Notes: generated by a model from the sequence alone, not told the origin. DNA of 64,000 bases from an uncultured Spartobacteria bacterium (GCA_903901425.1 CAIURC010000028.1:59169-123168), one strand, 5' to 3'; positions 45,040-55,386 are shown, counted from the stretch's first letter. Made by a program: numbers and translations.

Positions 45040-46274
45040 GATTCAGAGGCAGGCGCGCCGGGCCGGATCCGGAGCACCACAAAGACTGAGATCAGCGCGA
45101 TCCCGGCAAATGCCCCGAAAATAATTGGCAACGGCACGTCCCGGTCCCGGAGCGCTCCGAAAGCCCAGTCGCCGAATCCGCCGCAGGAAATGCTGACGAG
45201 ATTCATGAGTCCATAGCCCGTGGCGCGCCATTCGCGGCGGGCGACCTGGCAGAGGATGGGCATGTTGTTGCAGTCAAACAATCCCCAGCCGAGCCCGAAC
45301 AGGAGCAGTCCTGCGATGGCAGCGCCGAGGTGGGAGGCGGTGCTCACGGCAAAGAGGGCGGGCAGGAAACAGAGCATGCCGATTGCGCTGGTGAACACAT
45401 GGCCACGCGGACTGGTACGCATCCAGCGGTCGGAAAGTGTTCCGCCGGCCAGAACTCCGCAGATGGAGGCGAGTTGCACATACAGGATTGCGCTGACTCC
45501 GGACTGGCCTTGGCCCAGATGGAATTTCTCGCGGAGGATTTCCGGCATCCAGTCCCGGACAACCCACCCCGCGATGGCCGGCAAAGTGAACGCCAGAAGG
45601 AGGAGAATAAAGTTGTGGCTGCCCAAGAGACCACGGAACGCCCCTGCTGCGGCGGGTGCGGGGGATTGGGTGGGTTCGGAGGGATGGTTCGGGTCGCGAA
45701 TCAGCGCCAGAAGGGGGAGTGCGTACAGGATGCCTGCGACCCCGCACAGGCTGAATGCCCAGCGCCATCCGTGGCCAGGGGAGTCGGCGACATAGCCGGC
45801 AAAGCCGCCCAGAATCTGGCCCGTGTAAATCCCGGCCTGGTGCAGGCCCACGGCCCGTGCCCGGGTCTGGCCCGGGTGATAATCAGCGATCAGGGCGAGC
45901 GCGGTCGGGATGTAAAATGCTTCGCTGATCCCCATGAGCGCCCGTGCCGTGAGGAGTTCCGAGTAAGTGGTGGCGTGGCCCGTCCACCACGTGATGGCGG
46001 ACCAGAGGAAGAGGCTGCCTGCGATCACAAACCGTTTGTTGGTCCGGTCGGCAATCCATCCGCCAAAGGGGCTCAGGACGGCATAAGTCCATTTGAAGCT
46101 CGCCAGAAGCATCCCCCAGTCGGCCTTGTTCGAGATGCTGGGAATGTCCGCCACCATCGAGGCCTTCATTGTGGCCAGCATCTGGCGGTCGAGGTAGTTC
46201 AGGACTGCCACCGGAAACAGCAGCAGCACCACGTACCAGCCCACTTTCGCAAAGGAATCAGCGCGTCGATCCAT
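45036..46274 (-). CDS. MFS transporter (ACS-type sugar/sugar-acid symporter)
   Basis: 412 aa with 12 predicted hydrophobic segments. The signature [20 protein letters not shown] and [12 protein letters not shown] match the anion:cation symporter branch and the MFS protein at 21397-22656, from which it may have arisen by duplication. Its start overlaps the isomerase gene by 17 bp and its end overlaps the aldolase by 4 bp. It probably imports the sugar or sugar acid released by the cystatin/BNR glycosidase. Confidence 0.88.
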   Translation of the reverse strand: MDRRADSFAKVGWYVVLLLFPVAVLNYLDRQMLATMKASMVADIPSISNKADWGMLLASFKWTYAVLSPFGGWIADRTNKRFVIAGSLFLWSAITWWTGHATTYSELLTARALMGISEAFYIPTALALIADYHPGQTRARAVGLHQAGIYTGQILGGFAGYVADSPGHGWRWAFSLCGVAGILYALPLLALIRDPNHPSEPTQSPAPAAAGAFRGLLGSHNFILLLLAFTLPAIAGWVVRDWMPEILREKFHLGQGQSGVSAILYVQLASICGVLAGGTLSDRWMRTSPRGHVFTSAIGMLCFLPALFAVSTASHLGAAIAGLLLFGLGWGLFDCNNMPILCQVARREWRATGYGLMNLVSISCGGFGDWAFGALRDRDVPLPIIFGAFAGIALISVFVVLRIRPGAPASES

Positions 46275-47916
46275 GGCGGGTTGTCTCCTTGTTCAGCGAC
46301 CATGCACGGGTCCGGGTCCGGGTGCCGCAGAGCGTTACATCGATTCCAAGGGTGCGGGCGCAGGCGGCTTTGGCCAGCAGGCAGGCATCGGCCGAAGCGG
46401 CATCGGATGCGTAGGCTACCTGCACGTGGTTGGCTTTGTGCGTTGCCATGAACGCGTCCCGGCTCACCCCGTAGGTGACCGCATGCAGGATCGGCCACTG
46501 GAACGTCGTGGAACGCCAACGGCGTTCGGTTTCAGCCGGAGGCAGCGCGACCGCCGCTCCACGGCCCAGATGCATGCAGAGACGCTGGTTCTCCACATAA
46601 ATTCTCGACCACACAATCTCGCCAGGCCGGCTGATGCCGCGGAGTGTGGAGCCGCCATTGGGGAAATACATGGGCGGTTGCCGATGCCCTTCTGCCCCCT
46701 TCCAGCCCCCTTCAAAATGGGCCGGTGGCGCGGCGCCGCTGATCAGAAACACCCAGACAAATTCGCCGCCAAAATCCTCCCCCCAGCGGACATCGTGCAG
46801 AGTGTTCTCCACAGGCTGACCGAGTGCCGCATGCACGCGCCGGGTGAGGAGGGCGTCGAGTCCCGCGCATTCGTCGACTTCGTTGAAATGGGGGAGGGGT
46901 TCTCCAGAAAACAGGATTCGCTTTCCGTCCCGGGACCGGACGGGCGGCCGGGAAGTGTTGTTGAGCATGCCTTCCACCAGATCGCTGGCGGGGAGCAGGT
47001 CTTTCAAACCCTGCTGGTACTGGATGCCGATGGCTTCGCATCCAGAATCGTCTGCCATCCGGACCGCAGCGATGTACATTTTGCACTGGAGGCGGATTTG
47101 GGCGTCGGTGAGGTCGGTTTCATGCGAGGGACCGGTGTGGAAACGCATCCCCTTTTTCTCGAGCCAGCGCCGGACCGTATCCGCCTCGGAATCCTGAACG
47201 CGGAGTGTTTCCGCGTAGAGGGCTGACTGGCTGAGGCGCTCCTTGAAGACGCCGCACGCGTGCAGGGCGCAGTCTGGGAGGATGGCGTTGAACATTCCCA
47301 TGCAGCCTTCGTCGAAAACGCCCAGAATCGGTTTCTCCTCCAAAATCCGATTTGCAAGGTGCTGCCCCAGACGTGCGGTGGCTGACGGTACCCGGATCTT
47401 CTGCAGGGGCACCGTGTGGGAGGTGTCATGCCGAATCCGGCCCGTGACGAGCCATTCCCGGAGGTGATTGCGGAAGAACGGGTCTGTGAAGTCTGCGCTC
47501 CACAGAGTCGAGTAATGGACTCCGGCTTTGGTCAGCGAGCCGTTCAGGTTCAGCATCCCGACCAAGCCCGGCCACTGGCCGCTCCAGTTCGCCACGGTGA
47601 GAACGGGGCCGCGGTGAGAAAGGAGTCCCGGGAGCAGGTGTTGGGAATATTGCCACACGGCTTCCGCCACGATCAACGGGGACTCTGGAGGAATTCCGCG
47701 GAACACGGCGCGACCCATCTTCTGGGAATCGATAAAGCCGTGTCCCGCCTTGGGCTTGAATGGGTGGGCGCGGCAAACATCCCAGCCTTCGGAAGCCAGT
47801 GCCCGGTTCAGCGCATTTTCCATGGCCAGCTGCGCGGGCCAGCACGTCTGGTTCGCTGCGGGGCGGTCATCCCCGTTGGCCACCAGATACACGCGTCTGG
47901 AGGGTTCGGTGTTCAT
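46258..47916 (-). CDS. L-fucose/D-arabinose isomerase-like protein
   Basis: 552 aa, close to the length of fucose isomerases. It has no signal peptide. Visible family marks are [21 protein letters not shown] at the N-terminus (given here as [10 protein letters not shown] and ANQTCWPAQ), [34 protein letters not shown] (acidic metal ligand region), [15 protein letters not shown] and [20 protein letters not shown] near the C-terminus. These enzymes interconvert aldoses and ketoses with Mn2+ in the cytoplasm. It overlaps the kinase by 4 bp upstream and the MFS gene by 17 bp downstream, which makes it the isomerase step before phosphorylation. The exact sugar is unknown, and specificity may be altered. 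Confidence 0.83.
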   Translation of the reverse strand: MNTEPSRRVYLVANGDDRPAANQTCWPAQLAMENALNRALASEGWDVCRAHPFKPKAGHGFIDSQKMGRAVFRGIPPESPLIVAEAVWQYSQHLLPGLLSHRGPVLTVANWSGQWPGLVGMLNLNGSLTKAGVHYSTLWSADFTDPFFRNHLREWLVTGRIRHDTSHTVPLQKIRVPSATARLGQHLANRILEEKPILGVFDEGCMGMFNAILPDCALHACGVFKERLSQSALYAETLRVQDSEADTVRRWLEKKGMRFHTGPSHETDLTDAQIRLQCKMYIAAVRMADDSGCEAIGIQYQQGLKDLLPASDLVEGMLNNTSRPPVRSRDGKRILFSGEPLPHFNEVDECAGLDALLTRRVHAALGQPVENTLHDVRWGEDFGGEFVWVFLISGAAPPAHFEGGWKGAEGHRQPPMYFPNGGSTLRGISRPGEIVWSRIYVENQRLCMHLGRGAAVALPPAETERRWRSTTFQWPILHAVTYGVSRDAFMATHKANHVQVAYASDAASADACLLAKAACARTLGIDVTLCGTRTRTRAWSLNKETTRHGSTR

Positions 47917-49508
47917 GAGAGGAGCGTGGTGCTGTGGATTTCCGCCAGCCGACGGTAGTTCCGATACAGGGCATCGTAGACGCTGCGGTGGCGGCGGTCC
48001 GGAGCAAAGATCTTGGCTGTGCCCGGGGCCGGCACTGACATGGCGCGGATGGCAGCTTTTGGAGAGGAAAACGCTCTGGCGGCCAGTGCCCCAAGGATGG
48101 CGGCGCCGAGTGCGGGCCCCTGAGTGCTGGGGTGGACCATGATTTTTTCCCCGAGCACATCGGCGTACACTTGGACGACCAGCGGGTTGTGATGGGGAAG
48201 TCCACCGGTAGCCACCAGGCGTTTCACCGGGACCGAATGCTGCCTGAGGAGATCAACGATCCAGCGCACCCCAAACGCCGAGGCCTCCAGCAGTGCACGG
48301 TACAGATGCTCGGGGCCGTGGTGCAGGGTGAGTCCGGAGAACACTCCTGTGAGTTCGCCGTTCATCAAGGGAGTCCGACACCCGTTGAACCAGTCCAGAC
48401 ACCGGACACCCTCGGAGCCTGGAGGAAGTCCTGCGGCCTTTTTGCCGAGTTCTGTGAGGGTCCGTTTTCCGGTCAATCGACGGAGCCAGTCAAATGCGTC
48501 GCCCACAGCGGCCTGGCCCGTTTCATAGCCGTGTAACCCGGGAAGAATGCCGTCTTTCACAATGCCGGCAATTCCAGGGACGGGGAGGCCAGTGTCGGCA
48601 TTGAGCATGTGACAGGAACTGGTGCCCATCACGAGTACGAGCGTCCCGGCGCTCGCTGCGCCGGCACCGGGAACTCCGGCATGCGCATCAATGATTGCGG
48701 CACTCACCGGGATGCCTTCCTTCAATCCGAAGCGCGCTGCGCAGGTTGCAATCAATTTTCCGGCGGCAACCCCCGGCGGGACGAGGCGGCCCGGCATTTT
48801 GTCGCGGACCACATTCTCGAGCCCGGGATGGACGGCCTTGAAGAAAGCGTTGGAAGGAAAGCCATCGGAGACGCTCCAGAGCCCTTTGTATCCGGCCTGA
48901 CACGTGGAGCGCGCGAGGGTGTCCGGTGGGCCGCCCACCAGTTGCCAGACCAGCCAGTCACCGGCCTCCAGCCAGACATCAGCGGCTCCATAGGCTTTGG
49001 GAGAATGCTCGAGGGTTTCGAGGACTTTTGGGAAAAACCATTCGAGCCCAATGGCGCCGCCGTACCGGTCGAGGAAGGGTTCCCCCCGCGCTCTCGCAAC
49101 CGAGTTGAAACGATCGGTTTGGGACTGGGCTCCGTGGTGTTTCCAGAGCTTGGGCCACGCCTGGGGTTCCGCGGCGAATTCCGAAAGGAGACACAGCGGT
49201 GTGCCGTCGCTTTTGGTGGGAAGAAGGGTGCAGCTAGTGAACGCCACGCCGATCCCGAGCACATCGGCGGGAGCGCATCCCGAGCGGCGCACGGCCATCC
49301 GCACCGCACGGGCTGCCCCATCCAGCCAGTCTCCGGGATGCTGAAACGCGGAGCTGGCCGTCAGTTTCTGGGTGGCTCCCGGAAGCGAATCAACGATCTG
49401 GCCATGCGGGTACCGGACCGATGCCGACGCGAGTTCGTTGCCTCGCAGGTCCACCAACAGTGCGCGCACGCTTTCCGTGCCGAAATCGAGTCCGAGAGTG
49501 GTTTTCAC
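47913..49508 (-). CDS. araB: FGGY-family carbohydrate kinase, ribulokinase type
   Basis: 531 aa. The N-terminal phosphate-binding motif [15 protein letters not shown] is the ribulokinase version of FGGY kinases. [13 protein letters not shown] and [14 protein letters not shown] follow. The C-terminal FGGY domain includes [39 protein letters not shown] and [20 protein letters not shown]. Ribulokinases phosphorylate L-/D-ribulose and related ketopentoses. Here it likely phosphorylates the ketose made by the adjacent isomerase. It overlaps its two neighbours by 4 bp each. The araB symbol follows sequence type only; the physiological sugar may differ. Confidence 0.85.
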   Translation of the reverse strand: MKTTLGLDFGTESVRALLVDLRGNELASASVRYPHGQIVDSLPGATQKLTASSAFQHPGDWLDGAARAVRMAVRRSGCAPADVLGIGVAFTSCTLLPTKSDGTPLCLLSEFAAEPQAWPKLWKHHGAQSQTDRFNSVARARGEPFLDRYGGAIGLEWFFPKVLETLEHSPKAYGAADVWLEAGDWLVWQLVGGPPDTLARSTCQAGYKGLWSVSDGFPSNAFFKAVHPGLENVVRDKMPGRLVPPGVAAGKLIATCAARFGLKEGIPVSAAIIDAHAGVPGAGAASAGTLVLVMGTSSCHMLNADTGLPVPGIAGIVKDGILPGLHGYETGQAAVGDAFDWLRRLTGKRTLTELGKKAAGLPPGSEGVRCLDWFNGCRTPLMNGELTGVFSGLTLHHGPEHLYRALLEASAFGVRWIVDLLRQHSVPVKRLVATGGLPHHNPLVVQVYADVLGEKIMVHPSTQGPALGAAILGALAARAFSSPKAAIRAMSVPAPGTAKIFAPDRRHRSVYDALYRNYRRLAEIHSTTLLS

Positions 49509-51514
49509 GGAATTGCGGGGGTGTTGCGGAGGTAGTAAAAGCGGCCGTCCTCAGCGCCTCCGAGGAAATCGGGGACGCCATCGGCATTGAAATCGACCGT
49601 GGTCGGGCTGACATCGTGGCCTTCCACATTCTGCGTGGAGAGCGGGCCCATGTCCTTAAAGAGCCATTTGCCGTCCCGGCTTTCCACTTGGCGAAGAAGG
49701 TTCGCGTTCTTTGAGTTTACAAGGAGATCGAGTTTTCCATCGCGGTCCCAGTCCACGATGCAGAGTTTCCGCCGGCCGCTTGCCCCAGCGGAGCGCTTGT
49801 TGAGGAGAAGGGGTTGGCCGGTCTCGTCGCAGAAATCCCGTCTTGGCGGCAGAAGGACCGTTTTTCCATCCCGGACGGTGCGTTCAAAAAGGGCGAGAAC
49901 CCCTTCATGATCGAGCATGACGAGGTCGGTGAGACCGTCCCGGTTCCAGTCCACGGCAAATGGCGTGGTGCGCCACTGGGTGAGCAGCCCTTTTCCCTCG
50001 GGCCGGAGCCATCCGTAGCGGAGTTCTGGCTGGGCACCGGTCCACTCGACCTCGACCGGTTGTTCAGAGGCGAATACGAATTTTTCCCGTGTCCCGGTGT
50101 TTTTGAGCCAGACAATTCGGCCGAGGATGCTGTTGAGAAGGATGTCCGGCAGCCCGTCATGGTCCCAGTCAGCGATGCTGAGCGTGGTGTATCCCCATTT
50201 GGCTTCCGCAGGGCCCTGGATGCTGCCGTTCCTGCCCGCCATGATCCGGAACCGTTTGCCACCGGACTCAATCGGTTTGCCTGCGGCCCATTTTGGGTGC
50301 TCAACACCCGGCCCGCTCAGGTTCTCAAAGAACACCAGGTATCCGGCGGAATTCCCGCTCACCAGATCCGTGTCGCCATCCCCGTCCATGTCGAACCCGA
50401 CTGGCGTCGCAAGGGCCCCGCACTTGAGCGTGTCGGCTTCCTGCTGGAAGTAGACGGGCGGCAGGAACAACGGCGTGTTCTGGTCGCTGAACCGGCCTGT
50501 GTTTTCCACAAACGCCACGCGGCCGTCTTCGTCTCCCACGATCAAGTCCAAGTCGCCGTCCTTATCCCAGTCAATGGCCGTGGGAGTGATCATCTCCAAG
50601 TCCATCGTCAATGGCGCCGGTGTGCCCGGATGCGTCTGGCTTTGTTCCGCCGCCAGCCATGCGGCTGGTGTCGGGGACTTCATCCCGGGAGGAAGCGTCA
50701 CGCGCCGGCCCGAAGCGTACTGCGGTTCCTTGCGGGAGCCGATGTTCTCAAAATAGGTGAACCCGTCCAAGAACTCGCCGCAAAGCAGGTCCAAGTCGCC
50801 GTCTCCGTCAAAGTCCGAGAGATTCGGGGACGGCCATCCAAAGGTTTCGACCGGGCCGGCATTCGTCGGAATCTTCTGAGCCGGAGCATAGGCAGGTTCT
50901 GCGTTGGAACCGATATTGCGGAGCCAGTATACCCAGCCCCGGAGCGGGCCTTTGGTCCACTGGCCTTGAGGTGAATAGGCGTTGTCCCAGCCGTACTCGG
51001 TCCAGTCGCCAACCCCCACAACGAGGTCGTGGAGGCCGTCTCCATCGAAGTCGGCAATCCGCCACATGTTGGCCCGGACTTTGTTGGGGTGGATGTTTCG
51101 TTCGACGGGGATTTTTTTCCCGTGAGCCAGCCCGCTCTTGAGAAAGTCCGGGTACTCCAAGCCCGGAGAAAGCACTCTGGGTTGTCCGTCCACAAAGCTG
51201 ACTTGGATATTGTGATATCCCGCGCTGATCCGGCGTCCTGGCTTGAAAACCGGCAGCTTATTTTTTGCGGTATCGCCCGTGGTATTTTCGAAGAAGTAGA
51301 CCCCGTTGGAAGGTTGGTCGGGGCAGTTGACCACGAGATCGAGGTCGCCATCGCCATCAAAGTCCATGGGAAGCGGCCATGCCCACAAACCCACCCCAAG
51401 ATCCACCACCAATCCGGGGTGATTGTGGGAAAGTCGGGTGAGCGGGCTGGAGACGGGCGCCGCAAAGGCGCACCCGCCAACCACGCAAAGCAGCGAACGG
51501 AGGAGGAGGAGCAT
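49505..51514 (-). CDS. exported FG-GAP/VCBS repeat beta-propeller protein
   Basis: 669 aa with signal peptide (LLLLRSLLCVVGGCAFAAP). At least nine calcium-binding-type repeats are visible, for example DFDGDGDLDLVVN, DFDGDGLHDLVV, DFDGDGDLDLLCG, DWDKDGDLDLIVGD, DMDGDGDTDLVSG, DWDHDGLPDILLN, DWNRDGLTDLVML, DWDRDGKLDLLVN and DFNADGVPDFLGG. This predicts an integrin-like propeller that binds ligands or glycans outside the cell. It overlaps the kinase start by 4 bp. Its position as the first structural gene after the regulator suggests a role in substrate capture, not catalysis. Confidence 0.9.
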   Translation of the reverse strand: MLLLLRSLLCVVGGCAFAAPVSSPLTRLSHNHPGLVVDLGVGLWAWPLPMDFDGDGDLDLVVNCPDQPSNGVYFFENTTGDTAKNKLPVFKPGRRISAGYHNIQVSFVDGQPRVLSPGLEYPDFLKSGLAHGKKIPVERNIHPNKVRANMWRIADFDGDGLHDLVVGVGDWTEYGWDNAYSPQGQWTKGPLRGWVYWLRNIGSNAEPAYAPAQKIPTNAGPVETFGWPSPNLSDFDGDGDLDLLCGEFLDGFTYFENIGSRKEPQYASGRRVTLPPGMKSPTPAAWLAAEQSQTHPGTPAPLTMDLEMITPTAIDWDKDGDLDLIVGDEDGRVAFVENTGRFSDQNTPLFLPPVYFQQEADTLKCGALATPVGFDMDGDGDTDLVSGNSAGYLVFFENLSGPGVEHPKWAAGKPIESGGKRFRIMAGRNGSIQGPAEAKWGYTTLSIADWDHDGLPDILLNSILGRIVWLKNTGTREKFVFASEQPVEVEWTGAQPELRYGWLRPEGKGLLTQWRTTPFAVDWNRDGLTDLVMLDHEGVLALFERTVRDGKTVLLPPRRDFCDETGQPLLLNKRSAGASGRRKLCIVDWDRDGKLDLLVNSKNANLLRQVESRDGKWLFKDMGPLSTQNVEGHDVSPTTVDFNADGVPDFLGGAEDGRFYYLRNTPAIP

Positions 51515-51537
51515 GGGGGAACTCGTGGGTTGGGGCG

Positions 51538-52311
51538 TTACACCGTCTGGGGGGGGCGGGACGCAAAGCGCTGGAGGTCTGCGAGCACGTTGTCCGGCAG
51601 AATCAGCGGCGTGTCTTCGGCGGTATGCCCGGACTGCATCCGGTCAAAGTGATCCAAGGCCTGTTGCCGACTCGCGCGGATGTGCGCCGCCATCGTGTCC
51701 CGCGCCCGGACGCTGTCCCCGACTCGCACCGCTTCCAAGATGGACCGGTGAAAATGGTGGGTCTCCTCCAGAACCGCCAGATCGTGCTCCTGACGTTGTG
51801 TGCCGAAAATCCCCGCCAGCAGACGCGAATCCCCCACCACCTTCATCAATCGGCGGTTGCCCGAGTTGCGGAGGAGCACCATGTGGAAACTCAAATCCGC
51901 GCTGAGCAGGCGTTGCATCAGATCGCCGTTGGGGGTCTGGCTGGTGGAGCTCCTGACTTCGTCGGCGCCGGCCTGGATCTCGGCACAGAGTTTTTCGAGA
52001 AGCGCAAGGTCTTCACTGGTGACGTTGCCCGCGGCCCGGGCTACGGCGAACGGTTCGAGCGCTTCCCGCAGTTCGTAGAGTTCCACCAGGTCCCGCCGGG
52101 AGAGGGTCTGGACCACAGTGCCGTATCGGGGCACCTGCTTGAGGACGCCTTCGAGTTCGAGGTGGCGGATGGCTTCGCGAACGGGAGTCCGGCTGATCCC
52201 GATCTCTCGGGCGAGCGCGTTCTCGGAGAGGACAGTGCCGGAGGTGAGATCGCCGCAGAGAATTTTGCGTTGGATATGTGCGTAGGCCTGATGTCGGAGG
52301 GAGTTGCTCAT
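51538..52311 (-). CDS. GntR family regulator, FadR/FCD subfamily
   Basis: 257 aa. The N-terminal winged helix (AYAHIQRKILCGDLTSGTVL, NALAREIGISRTPVREAIRH, GVLKQVPRYGTVVQ) is followed by the all-helical FCD effector domain (ELYELREALEPFAVARAA, HMVLLRNSGNRRLMKVVGD, FHRSILEAVRVGDSVRARDT with a terminal MAAHI). FCD members bind sugar acids or organic acids through a metal site (Asp, His, His). It lies 23 bp upstream of the FG-GAP gene and heads the second sugar operon, so it is probably its local regulator. The palindrome at 52330-52342 directly upstream is the candidate operator. Confidence 0.9.
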   Translation of the reverse strand: MSNSLRHQAYAHIQRKILCGDLTSGTVLSENALAREIGISRTPVREAIRHLELEGVLKQVPRYGTVVQTLSRRDLVELYELREALEPFAVARAAGNVTSEDLALLEKLCAEIQAGADEVRSSTSQTPNGDLMQRLLSADLSFHMVLLRNSGNRRLMKVVGDSRLLAGIFGTQRQEHDLAVLEETHHFHRSILEAVRVGDSVRARDTMAAHIRASRQQALDHFDRMQSGHTAEDTPLILPDNVLADLQRFASRPPQTV

Positions 52312-52329
52312 CGCTGGTGTTCTGCTTGT

Positions 52330-52342
52330 ATCCCAGTGGGAT
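52330..52342. promoter_or_regulatory. palindrome upstream of the GntR/FCD gene
   Basis: ATCCCA-G-TGGGAT is a perfect 6-bp inverted repeat around one base, 18 bp before the regulator start codon. GntR/FCD proteins bind short palindromes of this size, so this is a candidate autoregulatory operator of the second sugar operon. It is short enough to occur by chance. Confidence 0.45.
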
Positions 52343-52365
52343 GCTTTTGTGCAAGCCTGAAAAAA

Positions 52366-52406
52366 GGGGACAGACCACGGTGATCAAAAATCCGGGGACA
52401 GAGCAC
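52366..52406. repeat. paired GGGGACAG-type dispersed repeat
   Basis: GGGGACAGACCACGG (52366-52380), then a 13-bp spacer, then GGGGACAGAGCAC (52394-52406). The arrangement closely matches the pair at 55906-55946, including most of the spacer. It sits at the 5' edge of the decayed transposase. Confidence 0.8.
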
Positions 52407-52407
52407 A

Positions 52408-52699
52408 CGGCTGCGACTGCTCTTCGCGACCGGCGCCTTCAGCAGTCGCAAGATCGAACACGCTACTTACGAGAACGTGGCCTTGCGCCTGCTCAGAGCG
52501 GGCCTGCACCCCGACCACAACAGCGTCTGCACCTTCCGGCGGGCCAGTGACGCGCTGCTCAAAAGCAGCTTCGAGTAGGTGCTCACAATGGCTGCGCAGA
52601 TGCGGATCTTGACGGTGGGCCCGATCACCCTTGCCATTGATGGCACAAAGATTCTTGGCAACGCCACCAAGCACTCCGCTGTCAGCCACGTTCACGCCA
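52408..52699 (+). pseudogene. decayed IS1182-like transposase fragment
   Basis: One frame reads an IS1182/DUF772-type N-terminal transposase region: RLRLLFATGAFSSRKIEHAT followed by YENVALRLL, LHPDHNSVCTFRR, then an in-frame TAG at 52576-52578, and after it MRILTVGPITLAIDGTKILG followed by NATKHSAVSHVHA. In intact relatives this stretch covers the N-terminal domain up to the first catalytic Asp region (AIDGTK). The rest of the gene is missing. It ends against the response regulator gene, whose stop codon overlaps its last bases. Confidence 0.78.
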
Positions 52700-53156
52700 C
52701 CGACGGGGAGAGCATTCCCTGCTGCGCGTCTTGGTTGAGCTCCAGCCAGTACCGCGAGATATCACTGGCCAACTGCGTGAACTCGCCAAACTCCAGAGGT
52801 TTCACAAGGTAACTGTTCGCGCCAAGGTCGTAGGACCGGGCGATGTCAGAGGCCTGCGAGGAGGAGCTCAGCACGATCACCGGCACCCGGCGCAGCAGCG
52901 GTGCCTCCTTGAGCTGCCGCAACACTTCGAGCCCGTCGACCTTCGGCAACTTGAGATCCAGCAGAACGCAACGCGGCGGCTCCACTCTCGCGCGCTTCGT
53001 GTACACACCACGGCAGAAAAGGAAATCCAACGCCTCCTCCCCGTCTTTTACCACATCGAAACGGCAGGCCACACGGCAGCGCGAAAACGCATGACGCGCC
53101 AACTCGATGTCCGCCGGGTTATCCTCGACCAGCAAAATGTCCGCTCTCTCAATCAC
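52692..53156 (-). CDS. single-domain response regulator (Rcp1-like receiver)
   Basis: 154 aa receiver domain only, as in cyanobacterial phytochrome-partner Rcp1. Acidic pocket VEDNPAD near residue 11, phosphorylated Asp in VLLDLKLPKVDGLEVL near 67, VIVLSSSS near 95 and the conserved Lys in SYLVKPLEF near 119. It overlaps the histidine kinase by 4 bp, which is its evident partner. No output domain, so it probably passes the phosphate on or acts by protein contact. The last ten residues (after YWLELN) read into the transposase remnant, so the C-terminus may not be original. Confidence 0.92.
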   Translation of the reverse strand: MIERADILLVEDNPADIELARHAFSRCRVACRFDVVKDGEEALDFLFCRGVYTKRARVEPPRCVLLDLKLPKVDGLEVLRQLKEAPLLRRVPVIVLSSSSQASDIARSYDLGANSYLVKPLEFGEFTQLASDISRYWLELNQDAQQGMLSPSVA

Positions 53157-55027
53157 GGCCTCACCCCCTCATTTAACGGCCCGGGTTGCCCATCGCCTCC
53201 CCTGCCATGACCGTGGCCATTGCCCTCCAAGGTGAAGAAAAACGTCGCCCCGGAATCCACCACTCCCTCGCCCCAGATCCGGCCTCCATGCCGGTGGATG
53301 ATCCGCTCCACGATCGCAAGCCCCACACCGGTGCCCTCATAGTCGTCCCCGGGATGCAGTCGCTGAAACACACCAAAAAGCTTGTCCGCATACTTGGGAT
53401 CAAATCCCATGCCGTTGTCCTTCACCCAATACACCACGGGACAGCCCTGCTGAACGGTCGCCCCGACCTCCACCCTTCCGGGATCACGTACCCGCGTAAA
53501 TTTAACCGCATTGGAGAGAAGGTTCAGAAGCGCCTGACGCATCAGGCTCGCATCCGCGATGCATGCCGGCAGAGCTCCCACGATCAGATCCACCCGCCTC
53601 CCCGCCCGCTCTGGCGCAAGTTCCTCAAAACACTCCCGAGCCAAATGCGCCATATCCACGGAACGCCGATCCAGCGGCTGCCGGCTCAAGCGCGCGAAGT
53701 CCAGCAGGTCGTTCACCAACTGTCCCATGCGGTGCGCGTTCTGAATGATCACCCCCAGCAACCGCACGCCTTCCGGCCCGAGCCGCCCCTTGGTCTCCTC
53801 CTCCAAGATGGATGCGAACCCTGTGATCGCACGCAGCGGCGCGCGCAGGTCATGCGAGACCGAATAGGAGAACGACTCGAGCTCCCGGTTTGCAGCCTCC
53901 AACTCCGCCGTCCGCTCAGCCACGCGCTGTTCGAGGGCCAGGTTCAGCGCCAGTACCTCCGCCTGCGCGCGGCGCTGCTCAGTCACATCCAGATTACTCT
54001 CCATCACCGCCCCCATCGCCGTCTCCAGCGCTCCGCGGAAAAACACCATCCGACTCTCCACGGTGAGCAGCATCCCCGACTTCGTGCGGTGTTCCAGAAG
54101 CCCCTCCCACACCCCTGACTTCCCGAGCACGGCTTGCACCGCCTCCCGACCGCCCTCCGGATAACGCGTCGCCAGCAGATCTTCTGGACTGTGGCCCAGC
54201 GCTTCCTCTCGCGGATAGCCGTAGAGCTTCTCCGCAGCACGGTTCCAATAGCTGATCCCCCCCGGATCCTGCCACACCATGATGGCCGCAAAGGAAAGGT
54301 CCAGCAGCTCGGCCTGACAGCGCATCTGCGTCTCCACACGGCGCCTCTCAATGAGCTGCGCCACCTGCCGGCTCGTCGCCCAGAACAACGCCTCCATCGG
54401 CGCATCCGGCAACCGCAACGCCTTCCCGAAAAACTCCAAAACCCCAACGACCCGATTTCCCGAACGCATCGGAAACCCATACGCCGACCGCATCCCCGCC
54501 TCCGCAAATGCAGCCGCACGCGGAAATTTCCAGCCCTCGGCACCCGCGAATTCTGAGAGCCACAGCGGGGCGTTGAGCTCCCAAACACGGCCCGCAAAAT
54601 CCTCTCCCTTGGTGAACTGGTGGGTCCGGCTGAACGCCTCCAGTGCATCGCTGGGGCACGACGGAGACTGCCACCATGCCACGCAAATCAGCCGCTCCCC
54701 GTACACCTCCCAGAATGCACCGCCCTCCCATCCGGCCACCCCGCAGAGCGCCTGCAGCAGCCTCGGTGCGATCCCCGCAAGGTTCTGCGGATTCTCCTCC
54801 GCCATCGCGAGTGCCGAGAATTCGAATGCCTCCCGGTACATCCTTTCGCGGGCAAGGATGCGCACACGCCGGGATCTCACGACGTGCCAACGCCAGGCTC
54901 GGAGGGCTATCCACGCCCCGCCGCACGCCAAGGGAACGAGCAGCTGCCCCCACCACGGCAGCGCACCCACCATCGCTGTCAAGCCCAGCCCAGATCCCCA
55001 CAAGTAGTCTGCTCCCGTGCCTCTCAT
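53153..55027 (-). CDS. GAF-PAS sensor histidine kinase
   Basis: 624 aa. One N-terminal hydrophobic segment (WGQLLVPLACGGAWIALRAW). A GAF domain follows (about 80-230; FPRAAAFAEAGMRSAYGFPM), then a PAS domain (about 240-360; IMVWQDPGGISYWNRAAEKL), then a coiled coil. The H-box is SYSVSHDLRAPLRAITGF (His near residue 389). The ATPase domain has NLLSNAVKF, VKDNGMGFDP and GTGVGLAI. The architecture resembles bacteriophytochrome-family kinases, but no bilin-attachment Cys was identified. It pairs with the adjacent receiver protein. Start ATG 55027 follows from the frame. Confidence 0.92.
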   Translation of the reverse strand: MRGTGADYLWGSGLGLTAMVGALPWWGQLLVPLACGGAWIALRAWRWHVVRSRRVRILARERMYREAFEFSALAMAEENPQNLAGIAPRLLQALCGVAGWEGGAFWEVYGERLICVAWWQSPSCPSDALEAFSRTHQFTKGEDFAGRVWELNAPLWLSEFAGAEGWKFPRAAAFAEAGMRSAYGFPMRSGNRVVGVLEFFGKALRLPDAPMEALFWATSRQVAQLIERRRVETQMRCQAELLDLSFAAIMVWQDPGGISYWNRAAEKLYGYPREEALGHSPEDLLATRYPEGGREAVQAVLGKSGVWEGLLEHRTKSGMLLTVESRMVFFRGALETAMGAVMESNLDVTEQRRAQAEVLALNLALEQRVAERTAELEAANRELESFSYSVSHDLRAPLRAITGFASILEEETKGRLGPEGVRLLGVIIQNAHRMGQLVNDLLDFARLSRQPLDRRSVDMAHLARECFEELAPERAGRRVDLIVGALPACIADASLMRQALLNLLSNAVKFTRVRDPGRVEVGATVQQGCPVVYWVKDNGMGFDPKYADKLFGVFQRLHPGDDYEGTGVGLAIVERIIHRHGGRIWGEGVVDSGATFFFTLEGNGHGHGRGGDGQPGPLNEGVRP

Positions 55028-55386
55028 TGTCCTCCCACCTCAACCCTTCGCCCAGATGATCCCGTGGCGCCACCCGATCCGCATGCCATGGCTCTTAAAA
55101 GAGGGGGCGCCCCCACCCACTTCACAGCGATGGATGGAGTCCTCATGCAACCCGTCCTCTTCCCCCCTGAGCCCCTGACGGACTGACAGGAAATTACTTT
55201 TCCGTCCGTTGCGCCGGGAACGGTAGGAGAGCGGGGGGAACCGCATGGGAAGCCGGGCCGGAGGGGATCCGTGTCGCCGCCGCGGGATTCATGGCATTCA
55301 TCCCCGGTCGCGAGAATACGCCTCTGCTCCGCCTTGCCCAGCATTTTGCCGGGAAGCGGCTTCGGGAGGGGTGCCCGCGCTAATCT

